This document shows positions 51,751-60,684 of a DNA stretch of 64,000 bases, one piece after another. The stretch is from Actinomycetota bacterium (GTDB taxonomy: Bacteria; Actinomycetota; CADDZG01; JAHWKV01). The position numbers and the translations under genes were made by a program. Under the pieces are notes generated by a model that saw nothing but the letters and a program-made list of their open reading frames with translations, was not told the DNA's origin and made no database searches. Location of the stretch: positions 451,998 through 515,997 of the forward strand of contig JAUJPC010000001.1 in NCBI GenBank assembly GCA_030447305.1, in the 5' to 3' direction. How positions within the stretch are numbered: the stretch's first letter is position 1; every line of letters begins with the position of its first letter.

Positions 51751-52605
51751 TCAGTCGCTGGAGTCACTGCCGAACCAGTCGATTGCTCGCCTTGCCAGGT
51801 CCTGCGGAACCATGTGGCCCCCGCGAAACTCCTCGTACACCACGTCGTAGCCAGCCCCCTGCAGCCGCGGTTGAATCCGCCTGCTCGTCCGGGCTATCGG
51901 CAGCACCTTGTCGTCGGTTCCGTGAGTGATGAAAATCTTAGGAGAACCCTCCAGCTTCCCCGGGGCCGAGAATCCCGGCGAGAAGGCGATGACGTGGGAG
52001 AACAGGTCCCCGTTGGTCAGCCCCAACGACAAAGCGTAGGAGGCGCCGTCGGAAAAGCCTTCGATACCAATGCGTTGAGGGTCGATCCGGTACCGGTCGA
52101 ACACGGAAGCAAGGGCGCGGTCCACGAATGCAACGTCCGGCCCGAACTCGTCAACGATGACGTCCCAGGTGGGGCCCCGGGAGTCGGGGGCCAACAGCAG
52201 AAGGCCTGCGTCATCGGCCAGGCCCAAGAGCGGGTCGATCCCTCCTCGCGCATCCCCACCCGCCCCGTGCAGCATGACGACCAGCGGAGCTGGATTCTCC
52301 GGGCGATATCCGGAGGGCACGTAGAGTAAACCGTCGCGGCCATCTTCCAGGCGCAGCTGATGCAGTCCGGGGGGGTCCGGCGGGGATGTCGGATCGTGAG
52401 GTCGGGAGCCCAGGCGCCCGCCCGCCGGGTCCGCGACTATCGTTGAGGGTGCCGACGCCTCGAGGTTGGGACGGTTTGCGCCGCCGGTGCCGTTGAATGG
52501 TTCCATGCCGCAAGAGACCAAGATCAAAAGAGGTAATAAGGCCCGGCTGCTCCGGATCACCGTCCGGTTGTACCCACCGCCCGTTTCGGGGAATCTGGTG
52601 CGCAT
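51751..52605 (-). CDS. Alpha/beta-hydrolase lipoprotein (PHB depolymerase/esterase-like)
   Basis: 284 residues from ATG 52605, overlapping the PxpC stop (TGATG). Signal peptide with lipobox: SSRALLPLLILVSCGMEP. The hydrolase core has PLVVMLHGAGGDARGGIDPL (oxyanion loop), the nucleophile Ser in IGIEGFSDGASYALSLGL, the Asp in THGTDDKVLP and the His in FRGGHMVPQDL. Esterase of the LpqC/Esterase-PHB group, acting outside the membrane. It is the last gene of the PxpABC operon. Confidence 0.88.
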   Translation of the reverse strand: MRTRFPETGGGYNRTVIRSSRALLPLLILVSCGMEPFNGTGGANRPNLEASAPSTIVADPAGGRLGSRPHDPTSPPDPPGLHQLRLEDGRDGLLYVPSGYRPENPAPLVVMLHGAGGDARGGIDPLLGLADDAGLLLLAPDSRGPTWDVIVDEFGPDVAFVDRALASVFDRYRIDPQRIGIEGFSDGASYALSLGLTNGDLFSHVIAFSPGFSAPGKLEGSPKIFITHGTDDKVLPIARTSRRIQPRLQGAGYDVVYEEFRGGHMVPQDLARRAIDWFGSDSSD

Positions 52606-53381
52606 CAAGTTTCGACGGCCCGAGCCAGGCGAAGCTTGTTCCCCGGCTGCGACTGCGCAACCAGGCGCAGATCCTCGGAGTGAACGACTCCACCGAGGGT
52701 GTAACCGCCTACCGTCGGCCCCTCCGCCATCAGGACGATGGGCAAGCCGTTGGGTGGTACCTGGATGCATCCGGGAACTAGGGGCTCGGACAGCAGATCC
52801 GCGCGTCCGCCGGGGACGGGATCACCCTCCAGCTGGTAGCCCATCCGGTCCACCCGGTTGCCGACCGTCCAGTTTCCGGAAAGCTCTCCGTACACCCGCA
52901 CATCCCCTGACATCGCAAGCGCCTCCACCGTCTCCGGCTCAGCGTTGTCGTTGCCGGCCTCGAGCATGGCCCCGGCCGCCACCCAGGATCCGATCCCTTC
53001 CCGCACGCTGGCAGACCGGCTTCCCATCACAACCGGCGCCTCAATGCCTGAGTTGACGGCCAGATAGCTCCACATGCCCTCGGGCGGGCTGGCCAGCTCG
53101 AACCTGTCACCCGGCTGGACTTCAACCGTCTGCCACCACGGCGCTCCAGGGCGGGGAGCGCCACCGAACGCGATGTTCCCGGGAGCAGTGACCTCAATCA
53201 CGAGCATGCCCGGACCGAACTCGACTCCTGCGGCAGCCGTGGCGGCTCCGGCCGCTCGGTTTGCCGCCGCGAGCGAGGCCGTGTCCATTGCCCCCGAGCG
53301 CCCAAACCCCAGCCTCCGGCTGCCGTAGCGCCCCTGGTCCTGGATGCTGGTGGCTATCGCCGGGGCGATGATGCGGATCAT
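52605..53381 (-). CDS. pxpC: 5-oxoprolinase subunit C (KipA-like)
   Basis: 258 residues from ATG 53381, ATGA overlap with pxpB. Family signatures MIRIIAPAIATSIQDQGRYG, RRLGFGRSGAMDTASLAAAN, ATAAAGVEFGPGMLVIEVTA and LIVPGCIQVPP-like LVPGCIQVPPNGLPIVLMAE with GPTVGGY are present. It forms the ATP-dependent 5-oxoprolinase with PxpA and PxpB, recycling pyroglutamate to glutamate in the cytosol. A little shorter than average (about 300), without losing a motif. Confidence 0.93.
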   Translation of the reverse strand: MIRIIAPAIATSIQDQGRYGSRRLGFGRSGAMDTASLAAANRAAGAATAAAGVEFGPGMLVIEVTAPGNIAFGGAPRPGAPWWQTVEVQPGDRFELASPPEGMWSYLAVNSGIEAPVVMGSRSASVREGIGSWVAAGAMLEAGNDNAEPETVEALAMSGDVRVYGELSGNWTVGNRVDRMGYQLEGDPVPGGRADLLSEPLVPGCIQVPPNGLPIVLMAEGPTVGGYTLGGVVHSEDLRLVAQSQPGNKLRLARAVET

Positions 53382-53968
53382 TGAGGCGAAAACCTGACTC
53401 GGTCCCCCGGAATCAACGCCGGTACCTCGGCCGTCCGGCCGATGATCCGCCAGCCGCCGGGACGCGGCCGTCCGTAGATGCCGCTCTGCCTGCCGGCGAT
53501 CCCTACCGAGCCACCGGCAACGGAGCGCCGGGGCTCGTCCATGCGGGGCACGGCTATCTCCGGAGGGACGTCGGACAGGTAGACGAAGCCGGGGGAGCCC
53601 AGCAAGCGAACGTCGTAGGGGATTGCCGAGTGCAGGGCAATCAGGTCCTCGGCGTCCATGCCCAGGTGCTGGCATACCCATCTAAAGTCATCGCCGTCGT
53701 AGGTGAGCCGGATCTCGTGAAGAGCGCCCTCGGCCGGTTTGACCGCCGCCATCAGCCCGGGAACTGCGGCTTCAACCTCCGCGCGATCAGGTGTCTCGAT
53801 CAGCACGGTTGTCGTGCCCGGACAGGTGTCCAGCACCCCCTTCAATCCTGCTGCCGCCGCGGCGAGGCCGGCCAGCAGCGCCGTGAGCTCGGTGGACGGC
53901 TCGGCTCGGAAACGGACCAACAGTGCGCGGTCGCCGAGCGACTCGACGACGAACTCCGGTGTGCTCAA
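53378..53968 (-). CDS. pxpB: 5-oxoprolinase subunit B (KipI-like)
   Basis: 196 residues. FVVESLGDRALLVRFRAEPS at the start, IRLTYDGDDFRWVCQHLGMD, GSPGFVYLSDVPPEIAVPRM and VAGGSVGIAGRQSGIYGRPR, PGGWRIIGRT are the carboxyltransferase-like family landmarks. Overlaps pxpA and pxpC by 4 nt on both sides. Partner of PxpC in the oxoprolinase complex. Confidence 0.95.
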   Translation of the reverse strand: MSTPEFVVESLGDRALLVRFRAEPSTELTALLAGLAAAAAGLKGVLDTCPGTTTVLIETPDRAEVEAAVPGLMAAVKPAEGALHEIRLTYDGDDFRWVCQHLGMDAEDLIALHSAIPYDVRLLGSPGFVYLSDVPPEIAVPRMDEPRRSVAGGSVGIAGRQSGIYGRPRPGGWRIIGRTAEVPALIPGDRVRFSPQ

Positions 53969-54672
53969 GGACCGATCTCGATTCCGGATGCCTGGAGCGC
54001 AGCCCGGGCGGAACGCACCAGGATCTCAGCCGAGGGGGAGTCGGAGTGGACGCAGAGCGAGTGAACCGATCCTGCCAGACGCAGAGCCTGCTCGGCGGCG
54101 GCTTTGGAATCCGTGAGAAGAGCGCCGGGCTCTCCCCGAGGAATCAGCGTGCCGTCCGGCCGGTAGCCGCGGTCGACGAACCCTTCCAAAATGATGGGCG
54201 GCCCGTCACCTCCAAGCGCCTCCAGGGTCGGTGCGGAGGCCAGGAGCATGACGGGGAGCCCCAGGAGGCCGGCAATCGTAGCCACCGCCTGTGCGATCTC
54301 CTCGTCCACCGCCGCATCGTTATAGAGGGCGCCGTGCGGCTTGAGGTAGCCGACCGCGGTTGCCGTCTGCAGGGCGGCCTCCTGAAGGGCAGAAACCTGC
54401 TCTCCCAGGCAGTCCACAAGCGCCTGAGTCCCCATCGTCATCGACACACGGCCGAAGTTCTCCCGGTCCGGGTATGAGGGGTGAGCACCGACCCTCAGGC
54501 CAAGCTCCTGAGCCGTGCGAAGGGCCTGGCGCATGGTGCGAATGTCACCGGCGTGTCCGCCGCACGCAATGCTGGCCGACGAGACCAGCTCCATCAAAGC
54601 CCGGTCGTCCTCCGCCCTCAGTCCCTCGCCGACGTCGGCGTTCAGATCTATCCGGCGGCGGCTCGACGGCAC
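53965..54672 (-). CDS. pxpA: 5-oxoprolinase subunit A (LamB/YcsF)
   Basis: 235 residues from GTG 54672, chosen because relatives begin at IDLNADVGEGL. An upstream ATG at 54771 lies inside the VWA gene. IDLNADVGEGLRAEDDRALM, SIACGGHAGDIRTMRQAL, GAHPSYPDRENFGR, GYLKPHGALYNDAA and FVDRGYRPDGTLIPRGEPGA are all conserved, including the probable catalytic acidic and His residues. It follows the VWA gene by 10 nt. Confidence 0.95.
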   Translation of the reverse strand: MPSSRRRIDLNADVGEGLRAEDDRALMELVSSASIACGGHAGDIRTMRQALRTAQELGLRVGAHPSYPDRENFGRVSMTMGTQALVDCLGEQVSALQEAALQTATAVGYLKPHGALYNDAAVDEEIAQAVATIAGLLGLPVMLLASAPTLEALGGDGPPIILEGFVDRGYRPDGTLIPRGEPGALLTDSKAAAEQALRLAGSVHSLCVHSDSPSAEILVRSARAALQASGIEIGP

Positions 54673-54682
54673 AGCAGGAAGG

Positions 54683-56632
54683 CTATCGGTATTTGACGAA
54701 GTCCCGCAGCACGAACTGGCCGATGTCGTGTCCGGCCGCGTGGAACACACGTCCTCCGGTGAGCTCGGCAAGCTCGTCCATGAATCGGGTCAGACCCTCG
54801 TCCTCCTCCAGCATGTAGATGTTCAAGGTTATGCCGGAGCTCGAGAGCCGCGTGGCCTCTGCGAGGGTCTTGTGGATGGTCTCCGAAGTGGGCGGCCAGC
54901 GGAAGGTCGCCTCGACGCCTCCTCTATAGCTGTCCACCAGGTGGGCAGTTGGCTCTCCGTCGGTGACCATGATCACCTGCCGGGACGCTCCCGGGTGTTC
55001 GGACAGGAGCCGCCGGGCCAGCAGGAAAGCGTGCTGCATGTTGGTCCCGTAGACCCGCTCGATGGTGCCTTCGACGGTCAGCTCCTTCGGCTCCAGCCGG
55101 CGGGCGTAGTCTGAGAAGCCGATCAGGTAAAGGTTGTCCTGCGGGTACTTACCCTCGATGAGCGCGTGGAGGGCCAGGGCCATCTTCTTGGCTGCGACCC
55201 AGTGGCCCCGCAGCGGCATGGAGAACGACAGATCCAGCAGCAGAGCGGTCGCCGTCTTGGTACGGGACTCCGCCTCGATCAGCTCGAAGTCGTCCGGGTG
55301 CAGGCGCAGCGCGCCGCTTCCCGACCTGGCAACGCTGCGCTTAACCGCGTTGAACACCGTTTTCTGAACCGAGATCTCACCGTGGTCCTCGTCGAACCGC
55401 CAAGGCCGGGTGGCTCCGGTCGGCTCAGCCGGTCCTCCCACGCTGCGGTCCTCATGGCCTCCGGGGCGGTCGTGCTTCAACACCTCGAACACCTTGATCA
55501 GCGCTCGCTCGCCCAGGCGGCGAATGCCCCGAGCCGTCAGCTCGAGCTTTCCTGAATCCCGGGCCAGCATCCCGGCTTCTTCCAGAGCCTTCTCGATGCG
55601 CTTGAGCTCCCGCAGGTCGGCTACCGCCTGTTCGTCGAGCGCCCGCTGCAGCTTCGCCTCGTCGACGTCGGCGATGCTCGCCCCGGCGTGACGGCCTCTG
55701 AGCGCCTGCTCGACCTCCTCCATCTCACCCAGCCGCTCAAAGGCATCCGCCGTCTCCGACAGGCCCATCGGCTCTTGGCCTTGTCCATAGGCAGCCTCGC
55801 CCCACGGCAGGTTGGGGGCCAGGGCCTCCATCTCCTGGCCGAGCATCGCCATCTCGAACTCGAAGTCCATATCGTTCATCACGGCGCTCTGGAGCTCTTC
55901 GAGCTCTCGCCGCTGCTCGGGGGACAGGCTGGCCAGCAGCCGGCTCATTGCCGCCATCCGGCTGGCCAGGACCTCCAGCAGCTCGTCCAGGTTGCGGGGC
56001 CTCTCCGGGAACATGTCGCCGTAACGCTGCATGAAGCCCTCGAAGTCGTACGGCTCGCCGTTGTTGCGCACCTCGATCATTCCGTTCAGCTCCGCCAGCA
56101 TCTGGCGCATCCGGGCCACATCCTCGACGCTCACGTTCTGCATGGCCCCCATCAGCTTGCCGAACTGAGCCTGGAGTAGCTCACGGCGGATGTCCTCCAC
56201 CAGGTCGTTGAACGCCTCCTGCGCCCGTGGGTCGACGAACTCGTAGCTCATGAGCTGGCGAATAGCCCCGGCGGGGGAGGTGGGAAGCAGGTCCAGCTGT
56301 GTCTCCCGCAGGCGTGCACCGTCCGAGCGATCGGCCGCCAGGGCCGCCTTCTCCTGGTCGAGAATGGCCTTCAGGCGGTCGGAGTACTGGCTGACCGAGG
56401 CGTTGGTGTTGGTCTTCTCCGCCCACCGCCGCCGGGCCTCGGCCATCCGTCGGGAAAGCTCGTCCAGCCCGCGCACGCGGCCGGGGATCCCCCTGCGCAT
56501 AAGTCGCTGAAGGGCTCGCTCGGGCCCGATGCCGGACAGAATGTCGTCCGAGATCTCGTCCACGAGGTCCGAATCCTCGATCTCGTCGTCGTAGGCCTGC
56601 GTTCCATCCCAGCGGGAGTACTCGGATCGCAC
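54683..56632 (-). CDS. VWA domain protein, partner of MoxR-type ATPase
   Basis: 649 residues from GTG 56632, 16 nt after the ATPase stop. The N-terminal 400 residues are helical and charged (MRQMLAELNGMIEVRNNGEP, RYGDMFPERPRNLDELLEVL). The C-terminal VWA domain has a complete MIDAS: DLSFSMPLRGHW (DxSxS), then the Thr and Asp in RQVIMVTDGEPTAHLVD. MIDAS ligand binding and pairing with a AAA+ ATPase are characteristic of metal-chelatase or MoxR-VWA chaperone systems. Target unknown; Bpa and oxoprolinase are neighbours. Confidence 0.9.
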   Translation of the reverse strand: MRSEYSRWDGTQAYDDEIEDSDLVDEISDDILSGIGPERALQRLMRRGIPGRVRGLDELSRRMAEARRRWAEKTNTNASVSQYSDRLKAILDQEKAALAADRSDGARLRETQLDLLPTSPAGAIRQLMSYEFVDPRAQEAFNDLVEDIRRELLQAQFGKLMGAMQNVSVEDVARMRQMLAELNGMIEVRNNGEPYDFEGFMQRYGDMFPERPRNLDELLEVLASRMAAMSRLLASLSPEQRRELEELQSAVMNDMDFEFEMAMLGQEMEALAPNLPWGEAAYGQGQEPMGLSETADAFERLGEMEEVEQALRGRHAGASIADVDEAKLQRALDEQAVADLRELKRIEKALEEAGMLARDSGKLELTARGIRRLGERALIKVFEVLKHDRPGGHEDRSVGGPAEPTGATRPWRFDEDHGEISVQKTVFNAVKRSVARSGSGALRLHPDDFELIEAESRTKTATALLLDLSFSMPLRGHWVAAKKMALALHALIEGKYPQDNLYLIGFSDYARRLEPKELTVEGTIERVYGTNMQHAFLLARRLLSEHPGASRQVIMVTDGEPTAHLVDSYRGGVEATFRWPPTSETIHKTLAEATRLSSSGITLNIYMLEEDEGLTRFMDELAELTGGRVFHAAGHDIGQFVLRDFVKYR

Positions 56633-56648
56633 GGTCAGTGCACCACTG

Positions 56649-58046
56649 CTAGCCGCCGAAGCGCCAGGCCCGGGGGCCGGTGCCGCTCTTGTTGACCCGC
56701 CGGGCGAGGTGGAGGCCTTCAAGGGCGAATTCGATCGCAGAGGCCGCTGCCCCGGGGCTCTCTTCGGTTAGACCCAGCCGCAACAGGGTCTCCTGCAGCT
56801 CAGGCACGTTGCCGAACTGAGCCAGGAACTCCTCGGCGCTCTGCTCATCGGAGCTTTCAACCACCATGCCGGTATCGAACCGTGCGACCCAGGGGCCGAA
56901 GTCCTGCCCGCCGAGGCGCCTTCGGAAGACGTCGGCGATGGCGGCCCGCATGCAGCTTTCGAGAATGCGCCGTTCCCGGCCCTCCTCCATGGTGTCGAAC
57001 TCAATCCGGCCCATCGAGGCATCGAGCAGGCTCCACAGCTCCAGGGGGCGGGGGACGGCGACCGGCTCACCGGCCAGCACGGCCCGGCGCAGCGCCCCGG
57101 CCATCAGCGTCTCCAGGTTCCCTATGGAGTAGCGGACTGAGACCCCGCTGCGCTGGTTGATCTTAGGGGAGCGGCGCAGGTGCCCGGTGTACTCGGCCAG
57201 CACCTCCTTCAGGAACACCGGGACGTAGACCGGGATGCCCACGCCCGGCGGGGCCGCCTCCTGGTCCATGATGGCGATCTCGTCGGCAGGTTCCTCCGGG
57301 TAGTGGGTCCGAACCTGGGTCCCGAAGCGGTCCTTGAGCGGAGAGATGATTCGGCCCCGGTGGGTGTAGTCCTCCGGGTTGGCGGTGGCCACCAGGAGGA
57401 GGTCCAGCGGAAGGCGGACCTTGAAGCCCCGGATCTGGACATCCCTTTCCTCCAGGATGTTGAGCAGCGAAACCTGGATTCGCTCAGGTAGGTCGGGAAG
57501 CTCGTTGATCGCCAGGATTCCGCGGTGGGTCCGGGGTATCAATCCGTAGTGGATGGTCAGCTCGTCCGATAGATAGCGCCCCTCGGCCACTCGAATCGGA
57601 TCCACGTCACCGATGAGGTCCGCCACCGAGGTGTCCGGCGTGGCGAGCTTCTCGGAGAACCGCTGGTCGCGGGAGATCCACGTCACCGGCGTGGCATCGC
57701 CGTCCCCGGCTATCCGGGTGCGGCAGCCGGCGCATACGGGGTGGTAGGGGTGGTCGTTGATCTCGCATCCGGCGATCGCCGGGACCGATTCGTCGAGCAG
57801 TCCGACCAGCGACCGGATCAGCCGGGTCTTTGCCTGACCTCGTTCGCCCAGCAGGATGATGTCGTGGCCGGCAAGAATCCCACGCTGGAGGGCCGGCAGC
57901 ACGGAGTCCGAGAAACCCATGATGGAGCCGAACATCGGTTGGCCGGCGCCGAGCCGGCGGGCCAGGTTCGAGCTGAGCTCCTGCTTGACGCTGCGGTCGG
58001 TGTAGCCGGACCTCTTCAGCTCCGCAACGGTGGTGGGCAGACCCAT
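56649..58046 (-). CDS. MoxR/magnesium-chelatase-type AAA+ ATPase
   Basis: 465 residues. Walker A IILLGERGQAKTRLIRSLVG, then a Cys-rich insertion NDHPYHPVCAGCRTRIAGDG, Walker B HRGILAINELPDLPERIQ, sensor LLLVATANPEDYTHRGRIIS, arginine finger region PLKDRFGTQVRTHYP. The Cys/His insertion (HPVCAGC with the preceding GCEINDHPYH) could bind zinc. It is the ATPase part of a MoxR-VWA pair with the gene downstream, 16 nt away. Confidence 0.92.
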   Translation of the reverse strand: MGLPTTVAELKRSGYTDRSVKQELSSNLARRLGAGQPMFGSIMGFSDSVLPALQRGILAGHDIILLGERGQAKTRLIRSLVGLLDESVPAIAGCEINDHPYHPVCAGCRTRIAGDGDATPVTWISRDQRFSEKLATPDTSVADLIGDVDPIRVAEGRYLSDELTIHYGLIPRTHRGILAINELPDLPERIQVSLLNILEERDVQIRGFKVRLPLDLLLVATANPEDYTHRGRIISPLKDRFGTQVRTHYPEEPADEIAIMDQEAAPPGVGIPVYVPVFLKEVLAEYTGHLRRSPKINQRSGVSVRYSIGNLETLMAGALRRAVLAGEPVAVPRPLELWSLLDASMGRIEFDTMEEGRERRILESCMRAAIADVFRRRLGGQDFGPWVARFDTGMVVESSDEQSAEEFLAQFGNVPELQETLLRLGLTEESPGAAASAIEFALEGLHLARRVNKSGTGPRAWRFGG

Positions 58047-58099
58047 GTTTTAAGGCTAACCCGGCCGTCAAACTAGCCGTACGAAGGGACGATTCGGGT

Positions 58100-58528
58100 T
58101 TAGAGGTACCCCTCTCGCTTGGGCGTGCTTCCGTTCGGTCCACCGAGCTCTCCAACCGACGGTTCGCCTCCCTGGCGCTCTAACTGCTGCACTGCCGCCT
58201 GCGCCTGAAACGATGCCTGCAGGCCCTGGAACAACCCGCTCATCCACCCGATCAGCGCCGAATATGCCATGCGGACCTCCTCAGCGGTTGCCCCGTCCCG
58301 GAACGGCAGGTCCAGTTCCAGCGCATTAAGCTCGGCCACCAAGAACTCGGGCAAGGCCTCCTCCAGCTGGTTCTTCACCCGGCCGTAGAGCAAGGCAAGC
58401 TCCTCGGCCGCCTCGGTGGTCGGCTGCATCCGGCGAGCTTCCTCCGCAACTTCACGGACCATGCTGGCAATGCGCATCAGCTTGGTCGGATCGAGCGGGC
58501 GCTCCTCCGGGACCTCCTCCATGGGCAT
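58100..58528 (-). CDS. bpa: Bacterial proteasome activator homologue
   Basis: 142 residues. LMRIASMVREVAEEARRMQP, ELALLYGRVKNQLEEALPEF, ELNALELDLPFRDGATAEEV and SALIGWMSGLFQGLQASFQA fit the four-helix Bpa/PafE family (DUF2587). The protein ends KREGYL; the terminal Gly-Tyr-Leu corresponds to the motif by which Mycobacterium Bpa docks into the 20S proteasome. Bpa forms ATP-independent rings that feed unfolded proteins to the proteasome. Presence of the motif implies that the organism has a 20S proteasome. It lies 53 nt upstream of the MoxR-type gene. Confidence 0.85.
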   Translation of the reverse strand: MPMEEVPEERPLDPTKLMRIASMVREVAEEARRMQPTTEAAEELALLYGRVKNQLEEALPEFLVAELNALELDLPFRDGATAEEVRMAYSALIGWMSGLFQGLQASFQAQAAVQQLERQGGEPSVGELGGPNGSTPKREGYL

Positions 58529-58635
58529 CAGTCACCTCTTTCCGCCGGTAATGGGTGCACAGGGATAAGGCCCCCGTGACTTGATCATAAGAGGTTCTTC
58601 ACAAACAGCGGGGACCCCAACCCCATAATGGAGAG

Positions 58636-60549
58636 ATGGGTCACGAACTTTGGAAACTGATGCAGCCCCACGGAGATGCAGCCAGCGTGAAGCTGCCGAA
58701 GGGTTTGATCAGGCGCATTCTGGTCTTCGCGCGGCCCTACCGGGCCCGCCTTGTGCTCCTCATGGTCATCATCTTCGGCATGTCGGGCCTTGCGGTGCTG
58801 AACCCGCTGCTCATCAAGATCATCATAGATGAGGCCCTGCCCAGCCGAGATCTCGGACTGCTGACCCGCCTGAGCCTGGCGATGGTCGGTGTGGCAGCCC
58901 TGACCGGGGTGGTGGCGGTGGGCATGCGCTACCTGACCTCCAGCATCGGCGAGGGCCTGATCTACGACCTCCGCGTCGCCCTGTTCAGCCACGTTCAGCG
59001 CCTGCCGATCGCCTTTTTCACCCGCACCCAGACCGGTGCCCTCATGAGCCGGCTGAACAACGACGTCATCGGCGCACAGCGGGCGGTTACCGAGACCACG
59101 TCCGGGACACTGTCCGTCGCCACCGACCTCATCGTCACAGCGGCGACGATGTTCGCCCTGGAACCACGGCTGACGCTGGCGTCGCTGGTGGTGTTGCCGC
59201 TTTTCATCCTTCCCACCCGCAAGGTCGGGAAGGTGCTTCAAGGACTGGTTCAGCAGCGGATGGAGCGCGACGCCACCATGAACAACCAGATGACCGAGCG
59301 CTTCCACGTCGGCGGAGCCCTGCTGGTCAAGCTCTTCGGGAACTACGCCTCGGAGTCCCTACGGTTCAGCAAGAAGGCGGCCGATGTGCGCGACATCGGA
59401 GTCAAGACCGCGATGTACGGCCGGGTGCTCTTCATGAGCTTTACCGTCGCCTCCGCCATCGGCACCGCGTTGGTCTACTGGCTGGGCGGCCGTATGGTGA
59501 TCCGGGGAACTCTGGAGATCGGCACGATCGTGGCGTTCTCGCTTTACCTCACCCGGCTGTTCGGACCCATCACCGGCCTCAGCAACATCCCGGTTGAGAT
59601 CAAGACCGCCCTGGTCTCGTTCAACCGGGTATTCGAGGTGCTGGACTTTCCCAGCTCCATCCGGGAGCGGCTGGGTGCAGTCGACCTTGTGAGGCCTAGG
59701 GGGGAGGTGGAGTTCGACGACGTCTGGTTCCGGTATCCGGCCGGCCCCTCGGTCTCCATACCCTCCCTTGAGGAGGGGAGGGTCGACGCGGCGGCTTTCG
59801 ACGACGAGCCTCAGTGGGTCTTGAAGGGCGTGTCGTTTCGGATCGAGCCCGGGCAGATGGTGGCTCTGGTGGGACCCTCCGGCGCCGGGAAGAGCACGAT
59901 CTCCGCGCTGGTCCCCCGCCTCTACGACACCACCAAGGGGTCGGTGCGTATGGACGGTGTGGACCTGAAGGACCTCACTCTGCAGAGCCTGGCCGACGCG
60001 GTGGGTACTGTGCCCCAGGACGTTCACCTATTCCACGACACCATCCGTGCCAATCTCGCCTACGCCCGGCCGGACGCGTCCGAGGAAGAGATCGTCGAGG
60101 CCACCAAGGCGGCCCAGATCTACGACCTTATCCAAAGCTTGCCGGACGGCCTGGACACGATGGTGGGGGAGCGAGGGTACCGCCTGTCGGGAGGGGAGAA
60201 GCAACGGCTCGCCATCGCCCGACTGTTGTTGAAGGACCCCGCAGTGGTGATTCTTGACGAGGCCACCGCCCACCTGGACTCGGAGTCGGAACTTTTGATC
60301 CAGCGAGCGCTCGGACGGGTCCTTCAGGGTCGCTCAAGCCTGGTGATCGCCCACCGGCTCTCCACCATCACCAGTGCCGATGAGATCCTGGTGGTCGATG
60401 AGGGCAAGATCGTGGAGCAAGGCAACCACCTCGAGCTCCTTCGCGGGGGAGGACTTTACGAAGACCTTTACCGCACGCAGTTCGAGGGGGCGCAAGAACG
60501 AATGGAGGCTGTTGCCGACGAGGTGATGCCGCAAGCCATCGACCTGTAG
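58636..60549 (+). CDS. ABC exporter, fused permease and ATPase
   Basis: 637 residues. Six membrane helices in 35-330 (LVLLMVIIFGMSGLAVLNPL, LAMVGVAALTGVVAVGMRY), then the ATPase: Walker A ALVGPSGAGKSTISALVPRL, Q-loop GTVPQDVHLFHDTI, signature YRLSGGEKQRLAIARLLLKD, Walker B AVVILDEATAHLDSESE and H-loop LVIAHRLSTITSADE. Type IV (MsbA-like) homodimeric exporter of lipids, drugs or peptides. A short acidic insertion (SLEEGRVDAAAFDDEPQW) lies in the ATPase start. Confidence 0.96.
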   Translation: MGHELWKLMQPHGDAASVKLPKGLIRRILVFARPYRARLVLLMVIIFGMSGLAVLNPLLIKIIIDEALPSRDLGLLTRLSLAMVGVAALTGVVAVGMRYLTSSIGEGLIYDLRVALFSHVQRLPIAFFTRTQTGALMSRLNNDVIGAQRAVTETTSGTLSVATDLIVTAATMFALEPRLTLASLVVLPLFILPTRKVGKVLQGLVQQRMERDATMNNQMTERFHVGGALLVKLFGNYASESLRFSKKAADVRDIGVKTAMYGRVLFMSFTVASAIGTALVYWLGGRMVIRGTLEIGTIVAFSLYLTRLFGPITGLSNIPVEIKTALVSFNRVFEVLDFPSSIRERLGAVDLVRPRGEVEFDDVWFRYPAGPSVSIPSLEEGRVDAAAFDDEPQWVLKGVSFRIEPGQMVALVGPSGAGKSTISALVPRLYDTTKGSVRMDGVDLKDLTLQSLADAVGTVPQDVHLFHDTIRANLAYARPDASEEEIVEATKAAQIYDLIQSLPDGLDTMVGERGYRLSGGEKQRLAIARLLLKDPAVVILDEATAHLDSESELLIQRALGRVLQGRSSLVIAHRLSTITSADEILVVDEGKIVEQGNHLELLRGGGLYEDLYRTQFEGAQERMEAVADEVMPQAIDL

Positions 60550-60561
60550 GAAAGACCCAAT

Positions 60562-60581
60562 AGGAATCGCATCTGGTTCCT
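60562..60581 (+). terminator. Terminator hairpin of the ABC gene
   Basis: AGGAATC pairs with GGTTCCT (one T-G pair) around GCATCT and is followed by TCTTGTTTC, 12 nt after the stop. Confidence 0.55.
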
Positions 60582-60684
60582 TCTTGTTTCGATCCCGTTC
60601 GACACGGGTTACTAATCGGCAGATCCGGGAACCTCAAAGCCGTTCAATGTCCTGCACGGCGAAGGTTTTGAAATCAGGCCTGAG

